Assembly: GCA_040079935.1 (NCBI GenBank)
Contig: JBEBJI010000021.1
Coordinates: forward strand, 1-39,283
Length of the DNA stretch: 39,283 nt
From: Methylotenera_A sp040079935
GTDB taxonomy: Bacteria; Pseudomonadota; Gammaproteobacteria; Burkholderiales; Methylophilaceae
Direction of reading: 5' to 3'
Part shown: piece by piece, positions 32,613 to 39,283 of the stretch
Layout of the letters: every line of letters starts with the position of its first letter
Numbering within the stretch: the stretch's first letter is position 1
Notes under the pieces: generated by a model
The model's input: only the letters and a program-made list of their open reading frames with translations
What the model was told of the DNA's origin: nothing
The model's database searches: none
Program-made: the position numbers and the translations under genes

Positions 32613-32741
32613 AGTTTCATCAAAAGAAAAAATGTTTCATAAATTGCTTGAAATTAATCTGAGGTTATGGCTAAATACATCTTAATTTGTTTCATACAGG
32701 TTAATAAAGTTAATTCTAGTGGCAAATATATGTTTCGTACA
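32613..32741. promoter_or_regulatory. Four TGTTTCRTA-type direct repeats between the regulator and mgdA
   Basis: AGTTTCATCAA (32613), TGTTTCATAAA (32633), TGTTTCATACA (32688) and TGTTTCGTACA (32731) share the core GTTTCRT in the same orientation. Offsets are 20, 55 and 43 bases, close to 2, 5 and 4 helical turns, so the sites could lie on one face of the DNA. They are candidate operators for the XRE-cupin regulator. Confidence 0.55.
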
Positions 32742-32775
32742 TTATGTCGTTTAAGAGGGTTTATCAAGTCAAAAA

Positions 32776-34017
32776 ATGCCATTTAGATTACTTAAATATG
32801 CGTTTAAAAAAGAGCACCCTGCACCACGCTTTTTTAAATCGCATGAGACACCAAAAAAGTCTTATGATGTTGTCATTATTGGTGGCGGCGGACATGGCTT
32901 GGCAGCCGCATATTACCTAGCCAAAGACCATGGCATTACTAATGTGGCGGTGCTTGAAAAAGGTTATATCGGTGGCGGCAACACTGGTCGCAATACCACT
33001 ATAGTGCGCTCTAATTACTTGACGCCTGAAGGTGTCAACTTTTATGACGCGAGCGTTAAGATTTATGAAGGTCTATCAGAAGAACTGGACCTTAATTTGT
33101 TCTACTCCACACGCGGTCATTTTACATTGGCGCACACTGAATCTGCTATTCGCACAATGCGCTGGCGCGCCGAAGTCAATAAACATGTGGGTGTTGAAAG
33201 CCGTGTTGTAGGACCAGATGAAATTGCCAAAGCCTGCCCACAATTGGATTTAAGTTGTAGCGGACAGGCGCCAATTCTGGGAGCTCTGTTTCATGCGCCA
33301 GGCTCTGTAGCTAGACACGATGGCGTAGCTTGGGGTTATGCGCGGGGTGCTGATAGCTATGGTGCTGAGATTTATCAAAATACTGAAGTATTAAGCATTG
33401 ATGTTAAAAACTGTAAAGTCTGCGGTGTAAAAACCAATAAGGGTTACATTGAAACCAAGCAAGTGCTATCCGCTGTGGCAGGTTTTACGCCACGCATTAC
33501 GGAAATGGTGGGTTTAGAAACGCCTATTGTGATTCACCCGTTGCAGGCTTGCGTTACTGAGCCAATGAAACCTTGGCTAGATACGATTTTAGTATCAGGC
33601 AGCCTGCACGTTTATGTAAGCCAATCCTCACGTGGTGAGCTGGTGATGGGTTCTTCGTTAGACCCTTACGAAGTCCATTCTACGCGATCTACGTTAGATT
33701 TTGTTGAAGGGCTCACTTCTCATATCTTGGATATGTTTCCATTTTTGTCAAATGTAAAAGTAGTGCGTCAATGGGCTGGTATGGCCGATATGACGCCTGA
33801 CTTTGCTCCGATTATGGGCAAAACACCTATAGAGGGCTTTTATCTGGATGCTGGTTGGGGCACTTGGGGTTTTAAAGCCACACCAATTAGCGGGAAAACG
33901 ATGGCGGAAACAATTGCAAACGATCGTGCGCCCGATTTAATACATACATTTAGATTGTCGCGCTTTGAAGATTACGAACTTACGGGCGAAAAGGGCGCTG
34001 CTTCGGTAGGTCACTAA
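32776..34017 (+). CDS. mgdA: N-methylglutamate dehydrogenase subunit A (SoxB-like)
   Basis: This 413-residue FAD protein is related to the beta subunit of sarcosine oxidase. YDVVIIGGGGHGLAAAYYLAKDHG is the dinucleotide-binding fold near residue 30. GGGNTGRNTTIVRSNYLTPEG follows. His181 in ARHDGVAWGYARGAD aligns, from memory, with the His that carries covalent FMN in SoxB. The C-terminal GMADMTPDFAPIMGKTPIEGFYLDAGWGTWGFKATPISG closes the FAD domain. It oxidises N-methylglutamate; the complex with the next three genes passes the C1 unit on as formaldehyde or methylene-folate. Confidence 0.9.
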   Translation: MPFRLLKYAFKKEHPAPRFFKSHETPKKSYDVVIIGGGGHGLAAAYYLAKDHGITNVAVLEKGYIGGGNTGRNTTIVRSNYLTPEGVNFYDASVKIYEGLSEELDLNLFYSTRGHFTLAHTESAIRTMRWRAEVNKHVGVESRVVGPDEIAKACPQLDLSCSGQAPILGALFHAPGSVARHDGVAWGYARGADSYGAEIYQNTEVLSIDVKNCKVCGVKTNKGYIETKQVLSAVAGFTPRITEMVGLETPIVIHPLQACVTEPMKPWLDTILVSGSLHVYVSQSSRGELVMGSSLDPYEVHSTRSTLDFVEGLTSHILDMFPFLSNVKVVRQWAGMADMTPDFAPIMGKTPIEGFYLDAGWGTWGFKATPISGKTMAETIANDRAPDLIHTFRLSRFEDYELTGEKGAASVGH

Positions 34018-34026
34018 GTTAATGCA

Positions 34027-34305
34027 ATGAAACTACTTACCTGCCCAATGAATGGAATACGTCCCTTAAGCGAATTTATTTTTGGTGGCGAGTATCGACT
34101 AACACCCGACCAAAACACCTCTAGCGACGCTGAATGGGCGGCGTATGTGCACAATCGCCAAGGTGCGCCTGGGGATAAAAAAGAGTGGTGGTATCACTCG
34201 CCCAGTGGCACATGGTTTATTGCCGAACGCAACACGCTTACCGATAAAGTAACACGCACCTACTTGCTAGCAGATGCGAAAAAAGTGGCTAAGGAAAGTA
34301 AATGA
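34027..34305 (+). CDS. mgdB: N-methylglutamate dehydrogenase subunit B (SoxD-like)
   Basis: This 92-residue protein corresponds to sarcosine oxidase subunit delta (LTCPMNGIRPLSEFIFGGEY at the start, EWWYHSPSGTWFIAERNT near the end). In SoxD a zinc ion is held by CPxCG and a His...Cys pair. Here the second Cys is Asn (CPMNG) and the Cys after YH is absent, so the zinc site is incomplete. It ends overlapping the start of mgdC (ATGA). Confidence 0.88.
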   Translation: MKLLTCPMNGIRPLSEFIFGGEYRLTPDQNTSSDAEWAAYVHNRQGAPGDKKEWWYHSPSGTWFIAERNTLTDKVTRTYLLADAKKVAKESK

Positions 34306-37199
34306 TTTTGCGTAATACTTATAAACCTGGTGAATGGATTAACCGTAAAAAATTAATAAATTTTACGTTTGAGGGCGAAGCATTTACAGCGTTCGAGGGC
34401 GACACCGTTACCAGTGCACTGTGGGCGGCGGGTCAAAAAGTACTAGGCCGCAGCTTTAAATACCATCGCCCACGTGGTGTGCTGAGTTTAGCAAACCATG
34501 ATGTGAATATATTAATGACCGATGGCTTGGACACCAATATCCGCGGGGATGTGGTTGAAGTAAAAGATGGCATGACATTGCATGCAGTGAACACAATTGG
34601 CGGTGTAAAAAAAGATAAAAATAGTTATGTTGATTCAATTTCTCCTCTGTTGCCAGTAGGGTTTTACTACAAAGCGTTTCATACGCCACGAAAGTTGTTC
34701 CCGTTTTGGGAGAGTATGATTCGCAAGGCAGCAGGGCTTGGGGTTGTTAATTTTGACTATCCGCGTATTTTAAAACGTAAAAGGCATTCCCACTGCGATT
34801 TACTCATTATTGGCGCAGGGCCAACAGGCCTGACAGCCGCTTACGAGGCTGCTAAAGCAGGTTTGGAAGTGACTATTGTCGATGAAAATAGCCATATTGG
34901 TGGTAGCTTAAGTTACGACTATGGCGGAAATGGAACTTTAGCAGAGCAGTTAACTGAATTGACCAAAAAAATTGAAAGCCTAAAAAATATTACTTTGTGC
35001 ACAGGTGCGTATGCAGCTGGCTATTATCCTGACCACCTCATTCCCATTGTTGAAGCGGGCGGTATCACTAAGATTCGCGCTAAAGCGGTAATTGTAGCGA
35101 GTGGTGCTTTTGAACAACCACTCGTGTTTCGATACAACGATTTGCCAAGCGTGATGTTGGGATCGGCCGCGCAAAGATTGATATATCGCTATGGCGTTAA
35201 GCCATGCAACAACGGTATTGTGTTTACGGCGAATGATTATGGTTATCGAGTTGCGCTCGACTTGTTAGAAGCTGGCACAAAAGTGTTGGCAATTGTTGAT
35301 TTACGCTCTGGTGCGCATGGTGGCTTGCATGCGATAGAAATTGTCAAACATGGCGTGAAAATTTACGCTGGTCATTGCGTGTATGAAGCGCTTGCAACGT
35401 CAGATAAATTAAAACTACGCGGCGCCATTATTTGTGCGTATGACGACAAAAATAGTGTCGCGCTGACTGATAATAAATTCACGATTGAATGTGATGGCAT
35501 AGCGATGAGCGCAGGCTGGGCGCCAGCTGGCGCCTTGCTCTATCAAGCAGGGACTGGCATGCAATTTGATTACGGTGTGCAGCAATTTGTTCCAAACCGC
35601 TTACCGGATGGTATTTTTGCGGCTGGCAAAGTGAATGGTATTTTTGAGTTAGACCAACGCATACGTGATGGTGCGAGGGCCGCGAATGATGTACTTAATT
35701 ATTTGGGTAAAACATCAGAAAAGTCCATAGCCGAGAAGCATAACGGCGCTGCTCCAAGTCACGCATACCCAATGGTTCCGCATCCAAAAGGTAAAAACTT
35801 TGTGGATTTTGACGAAGATATTCAGATTAAGGATTTTGAGAATGCAGCCAAAGAAGGCTTTGATAATATAGAGCTGATGAAGCGTTTTACCACTGTGGGC
35901 ATGGGCCCCAGTCAGGGCAAGCATTCTAATATGAACGCTATTCGCATTTTGGCTAAAATTCGTGGCTTGCCCGTAGAAAAAATAGGCACAACTACATCAA
36001 GACCATTTTTTCACCCAACGCCAATGGGTCACTTAGGTGGGCGAGGCTTTCATCCGCATCGTTTAACTGCTTTGCATGATTGGCACGAGGCGCATGGGGC
36101 AATATTTACTGATGTCGGGGCATGGAAACGTGCCGCTTACTACCCACAGGTTGGACAAACAAAAGAAGAAGCTATTCAATCTGAAGCGCTAGCGGTACGC
36201 AAAACAGCAGGGATTATAGATGCTAGTTCATTTGGCAAAGTAGAAGTGCATGGGACTGACGCTGCTGAGTTTTTGGAGCGTATTTTTACCGGAAAATACA
36301 TTAACCAAAAAGTTGGTAGTTGTCGCTATGTCATGCTATTGGATGAATCTGGGGTGGTGGTTGATGATGGCATCGCAAGCCGCTTAGCGAATGATTTTTT
36401 TTACCTTTCAATCGGCACTTCGAATGCAGCTGCGGTTTATCGTGAAATGCAGCGCTGCCAACAAATGTGGCAGTTGGATATAGGATTAGTGAATGTCACT
36501 GGGGCATTTGGTTCAATCAATATCGCGGGTCCAGCCGCGCGTGATATTTTAGCCCAAATCACGGAGCTTGATTTGTCTGCGGAAGCATTTCCAATAAGCC
36601 ATGTGCGCGAAAGCACTGTTGCGGGGGTTCAGGCAAGGCTAATCCGTGTCGCATTTGTGTCGGACATGTCATTCGAGCTGCACATTCCAATGATACAAGC
36701 ACCGCAGGTTTGGAGTGCCTTAGTTGAAGCTGGAAAGAAATGCCATTGCCGGCCTTTTGGAATTGACGCACAGCGCCTGCTGCGCCTTGAAATGGGACAT
36801 TTTATGCCTGGCGTTGATACAGATGGATTGACGAATCCGTTAGAAATTGGTGCTGAGTGGGCAATTAAAATGGATAAAGCCTATTTTATAGGGCAACGAA
36901 GCTTAAGCATTTTAAGTAAACGTCCACTAAGAAAGCAGCTAGTAGCATTCATGCTTGCGCCAGACTTTAATGGGGAAATGCCGCTAGAGTGTAACTTGGT
37001 AATAGATGGCACGGAAATTAAAGGACGCGTTACCAGCATTAGTTATAGCAAATTTATTGATCGCATTATCGGGTTTGCTTACGTAGCACCAGCAAAAAAT
37101 GGTATTGGTTCAAATTTTAATATACGCACCGATAACGGCTCGCTAGTTTCGGCTACGGTGGTAGAAACACCGTTCTTTAAAAATAAGAAGGAAGCGTGA
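34302..37199 (+). CDS. mgdC: N-methylglutamate dehydrogenase subunit C (SoxA-like)
   Basis: This 965-residue protein matches sarcosine oxidase subunit alpha. An N-terminal Fer2_4-like domain without cluster cysteines (residues about 15-95, GRSFKYHRPRG) is followed by a pyridine-nucleotide fold (CDLLIIGAGPTGLTAAYEAA, about residue 165). A C-terminal GcvT-like folate-binding domain spans about 600-960 (ASSFGKVEVHGTDAAEF, IGFAYV). The GcvT domain suggests transfer of the C1 unit to tetrahydrofolate. It overlaps mgdB and mgdD, as expected for a tight complex. Confidence 0.9.
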   Translation: MILRNTYKPGEWINRKKLINFTFEGEAFTAFEGDTVTSALWAAGQKVLGRSFKYHRPRGVLSLANHDVNILMTDGLDTNIRGDVVEVKDGMTLHAVNTIGGVKKDKNSYVDSISPLLPVGFYYKAFHTPRKLFPFWESMIRKAAGLGVVNFDYPRILKRKRHSHCDLLIIGAGPTGLTAAYEAAKAGLEVTIVDENSHIGGSLSYDYGGNGTLAEQLTELTKKIESLKNITLCTGAYAAGYYPDHLIPIVEAGGITKIRAKAVIVASGAFEQPLVFRYNDLPSVMLGSAAQRLIYRYGVKPCNNGIVFTANDYGYRVALDLLEAGTKVLAIVDLRSGAHGGLHAIEIVKHGVKIYAGHCVYEALATSDKLKLRGAIICAYDDKNSVALTDNKFTIECDGIAMSAGWAPAGALLYQAGTGMQFDYGVQQFVPNRLPDGIFAAGKVNGIFELDQRIRDGARAANDVLNYLGKTSEKSIAEKHNGAAPSHAYPMVPHPKGKNFVDFDEDIQIKDFENAAKEGFDNIELMKRFTTVGMGPSQGKHSNMNAIRILAKIRGLPVEKIGTTTSRPFFHPTPMGHLGGRGFHPHRLTALHDWHEAHGAIFTDVGAWKRAAYYPQVGQTKEEAIQSEALAVRKTAGIIDASSFGKVEVHGTDAAEFLERIFTGKYINQKVGSCRYVMLLDESGVVVDDGIASRLANDFFYLSIGTSNAAAVYREMQRCQQMWQLDIGLVNVTGAFGSINIAGPAARDILAQITELDLSAEAFPISHVRESTVAGVQARLIRVAFVSDMSFELHIPMIQAPQVWSALVEAGKKCHCRPFGIDAQRLLRLEMGHFMPGVDTDGLTNPLEIGAEWAIKMDKAYFIGQRSLSILSKRPLRKQLVAFMLAPDFNGEMPLECNLVIDGTEIKGRVTSISYSKFIDRIIGFAYVAPAKNGIGSNFNIRTDNGSLVSATVVETPFFKNKKEA

Positions 37200-37720
37200 T
37201 GAGTGTGCTTGAAATATCAGATATGAGCACACTAGAGCGTTTTGGCGTAAAAGGCACACAAGCCGCCAAATGGTTGGCTGGTCATGATGTTTCGATTCCG
37301 GAATATGCCAATACTTGGATTTTGAATAATGGAGAAACGCTTGTCATGCGCTTGGGTTCAAGTGAATTTTTAATTGAAGATCAAGTCGAGGGACAAATGT
37401 GCAAAAAATTAGCCACGGATAAAGTTCGTATTGCTGGGGTATATATAGTGCCACATGCTGATGCCTCATATCTATTGGCTGGTAGCGAGGTGCTTAATTT
37501 GTTATCAGAAGTATGTTCACTCGATTTACGCGAATCAGCATTGCAAGACAATGAGCTTGTAATGACGCAAGTAGCAGGTGTTTCGGCAACCGTGTTAAGG
37601 CAGCAATTAAATAACGAGACCGTTTACAGATTGTGGTGCGATGGTACTTATGCCAAATATATGCAGCATGTTTTAGATGAAATTGCACAGGAGTTAAAGG
37701 GTTTAATTAAGCTGGGTTAG
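37199..37720 (+). CDS. mgdD: N-methylglutamate dehydrogenase subunit D (SoxG-like)
   Basis: This 173-residue protein corresponds to sarcosine oxidase subunit gamma (STLERFGVKGTQAAKWLAGH and RLGSSEFLIED). AAGGAAG precedes the ATG at 37199, which overlaps the mgdC stop (TGATG). The GTG at 37196 is a less likely start. Confidence 0.85.
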   Translation: MSVLEISDMSTLERFGVKGTQAAKWLAGHDVSIPEYANTWILNNGETLVMRLGSSEFLIEDQVEGQMCKKLATDKVRIAGVYIVPHADASYLLAGSEVLNLLSEVCSLDLRESALQDNELVMTQVAGVSATVLRQQLNNETVYRLWCDGTYAKYMQHVLDEIAQELKGLIKLG

Positions 37721-37766
37721 GCTTTAAAAAATACTGTTTTAAATTAGAACTTTCAGGGAGCGATAA

Positions 37767-39101
37767 ATGAAATCACTGGCAGAAGCAAAAACGTTTTTAA
37801 AAGATAACGGCGTTAAATACATCTTGGCGCAGTTTGTAGATATTCACGGTGTGGCCAAAGTAAAATCGGTGCCAGTTGCACATTTAAATGACATTTTAAC
37901 CGTAGGTGCGGGCTTTGCGGGAGGCGCGATTTGGGGTATGGGAATTGCCCCAAATGGCCCGGATTATATGGCCGTTGGAGAGCTGACCACTTTAAATTTA
38001 ATCCCTTGGCAGCCAGGCTATGCACGCATTGTGTGCGATGGACATGTGAATGGCAAGCCATATGAATATGATTCACGCGTGGTGCTAAAAAAGCAAATTG
38101 CACGCTTAGCTAAGTACGGTTGGACACTATATACAGGCTTGGAGCCTGAGTTTTCATTGTTGCATCGTGATGAAAGTGGTGCAATAGAGCCAATGGACGA
38201 TACAGACACACTGGCCAAGCCATGTTATGACTACAAAGGCATTACGCGCCAGTCGGCTTTTCTTGAAGAACTCACAGAATCCTTGATTTCTGCGGGTTTA
38301 GATGTGTATCAGATAGATCATGAAGACTCAAATGGCCAGTTTGAAATCAATTATACCTATGCAGATTGTTTGAAAAGTGCAGACGATTTTATTATGTTTA
38401 AAATGGCAGCCAGTGAGATTGCTAATTCGCATGGCATGATTTGCTCGTTGATGCCAAAGCCTTTCAGCAATCGCCCAGGCAATGGTATGCACATGCACAT
38501 GTCGATTGGAGATGGTAAGAAAAGTTTGTTTCAAGACGATAGTGATAAAACAGGTCACGGGTTGTCTAAGTTAGCGTACCACTTCTTAGGCGGCTTGCTT
38601 GCGCACGCGCCTGCAATCTGCGCACTGGCCGCACCTACAGTCAATTCATACAAACGCCTAGTAGTCGGTCAATCGCTAACAGGAGCGACTTGGGCGCCTG
38701 CGTATATTTCTTATGGCAATAATAATCGCTCTACCATGGTGCGCATTCCTTACGGACGCTTAGAGTTGCGTTTACCAGATGGCGGTTGCAACCCTTATTT
38801 AACAACGGCTGCGGTGATAGCGGCTGGCTTAGATGGTGTTAAACGTGAATTGCATCCTGGAGAAGGTAATGGAGACAATCTATACGATTATTCAGCCGCG
38901 CAACTAAAACAAAAGAAAATCGGCATATTGCCGCAAAACCTCAGTTTGGCATTAGATGCGCTGGAAAATGACCAGGTGATTAGAGATGCGCTGGGAGATG
39001 GCTTAAGTAGCGAATTTTTAACTTTGAAACGTGCGGAATGGATTGAATATATGCGCCATGTATCAGATTGGGAAATTAAACGCTATGTGGAGTTCTTCTA
39101 A
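37767..39101 (+). CDS. gmaS: Gamma-glutamylmethylamide synthetase
   Basis: This 444-residue glutamine synthetase homologue has LEPEFSLL and HEDSNGQFEINY (metal and glutamate binding), PKPFSNRPGNGMHMHMSI (ATP-binding loop) and NNRSTMVRIPYGRLELRLPDGGCNPYL (C-terminal active-site strand). GmaS uses ATP to join glutamate and methylamine. Placement between mgd and mgs genes, rather than with a nitrogen regulon, supports GmaS over a plain glutamine synthetase. CAGGGAG lies about 6 bases before the ATG. It begins 46 bases after mgdD. Confidence 0.93.
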   Translation: MKSLAEAKTFLKDNGVKYILAQFVDIHGVAKVKSVPVAHLNDILTVGAGFAGGAIWGMGIAPNGPDYMAVGELTTLNLIPWQPGYARIVCDGHVNGKPYEYDSRVVLKKQIARLAKYGWTLYTGLEPEFSLLHRDESGAIEPMDDTDTLAKPCYDYKGITRQSAFLEELTESLISAGLDVYQIDHEDSNGQFEINYTYADCLKSADDFIMFKMAASEIANSHGMICSLMPKPFSNRPGNGMHMHMSIGDGKKSLFQDDSDKTGHGLSKLAYHFLGGLLAHAPAICALAAPTVNSYKRLVVGQSLTGATWAPAYISYGNNNRSTMVRIPYGRLELRLPDGGCNPYLTTAAVIAAGLDGVKRELHPGEGNGDNLYDYSAAQLKQKKIGILPQNLSLALDALENDQVIRDALGDGLSSEFLTLKRAEWIEYMRHVSDWEIKRYVEFF

Positions 39102-39143
39102 AGCCTATTTGATGATAAACGAAATTTGTAAGGAGTAAAAAAC

Positions 39144-39283
39144 ATGTGTGGAATTGTAGGATTATTAGTTAGAAATCCCAAAATGCGCGACACCATTGGA
39201 GAGTTGATGCTGCCAATGTTAATTGGTATGACGGAGCGCGGCCCAGATTCGGCAGGTTTGGCAATGTTTACTGCTCCTGTGGC
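39144..39283 (+). CDS. mgsA: N-methylglutamate synthase subunit A (truncated by window edge)
   Basis: Only the first 46 codons are present. MCGIVGLLVRNPK starts with the N-terminal nucleophile Cys of class II glutamine amidotransferases, and MTERGPDSAGLAMF is the next conserved segment. In this context it is subunit A of N-methylglutamate synthase, a GltB-like enzyme that transfers the methylamino group from gamma-glutamylmethylamide. A strong AAGGAG lies 8 bases before the ATG. mgsB and mgsC should follow outside the window. Confidence 0.85.
   Translation, partial: MCGIVGLLVRNPKMRDTIGELMLPMLIGMTERGPDSAGLAMFTAPV

Noticed and set aside
32720..32740. Possible sigma-54 promoter (TGGCA) upstream of mgdA
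   Set aside because: The TGGCA is not followed by the required GC (TTGCW) element at the right distance.

Overview
The window looks like the chromosome of a methylotrophic betaproteobacterium, most likely of the Methylophilaceae (Methylotenera/Methylophilus type). I infer this from the N-methylglutamate pathway for methylamine at the right end, the iscR-iscS-iscU-iscA-hscB-hscA-fdx order preceded by cysE and trmJ, the prfB-lysS pair, and a moderately low GC content. There are no rRNA or tRNA genes, no CRISPR array, no insertion sequence and no prophage. Nearly all of the sequence is explained by ordinary protein genes.

Layout. (1) 1-2.0 kb: a lipoprotein esterase cut by the window edge, and metY. 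(2) 2.3-5.1 kb: a PAP2 phosphatase, an exported zinc-dependent phospholipase C and a family-4 glycosyltransferase. The last two are divergent, and each has its own PHO box. (3) 5.1-11.5 kb, all on the minus strand: the pst phosphate system (pstS, terminator, pstC, pstA, pstB, phoU), preceded by a low-affinity Pit transporter with its DUF47 partner. (4) 11.6-14.0 kb: an arsenic operon, arsR-arsI-acr3-arsC. (5) 14.1-16.8 kb: prfB with its programmed frameshift, then lysS. (6) 16.9-19.5 kb: a TauE-family exporter with a hairpin over its ribosome binding site, and a phosphate-selective porin with a PHO box. (7) 19.6-21.7 kb: a beta-carbonic anhydrase and a SulP transporter, followed by a paired palindromic repeat. 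(8) 21.8-30.2 kb, minus strand: the ISC iron-sulfur operon with two cysteine desulfurases, cysE, a small unknown gene and trmJ. (9) 30.2-31.2 kb: suhB and a small unknown gene. (10) 31.5-39.3 kb: a GNAT enzyme and an XRE-cupin regulator, divergent from mgdABCD-gmaS-mgsA (cut by the right edge).

How the genes work together. Phosphate is the main theme of the left half. Four good PHO boxes share one geometry: two 7-base CTGTCAT-like repeats 4 bases apart, with a -10 element about 10 bases further on (weak for the phospholipase gene). They precede pstS, the porin, the phospholipase C gene and the glycosyltransferase gene. A weaker match precedes arsR. The most interesting proposal is that the phospholipase C, PAP2 phosphatase and glycosyltransferase form a phosphate-starvation lipid-remodelling cassette. 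It would strip phosphate from phospholipids and rebuild the diacylglycerol as a phosphorus-free glycolipid. It resembles the known PlcP/Agt pathway in logic but uses a different phospholipase fold. The right end encodes indirect methylamine oxidation: GmaS makes gamma-glutamylmethylamide, N-methylglutamate synthase makes N-methylglutamate, and the SoxBDAG-like dehydrogenase releases the C1 unit and regenerates glutamate.

Limits: all calls come from reading the sequence and from memory of protein families. No similarity search or folding program was run. Residue alignments to named proteins are from memory.
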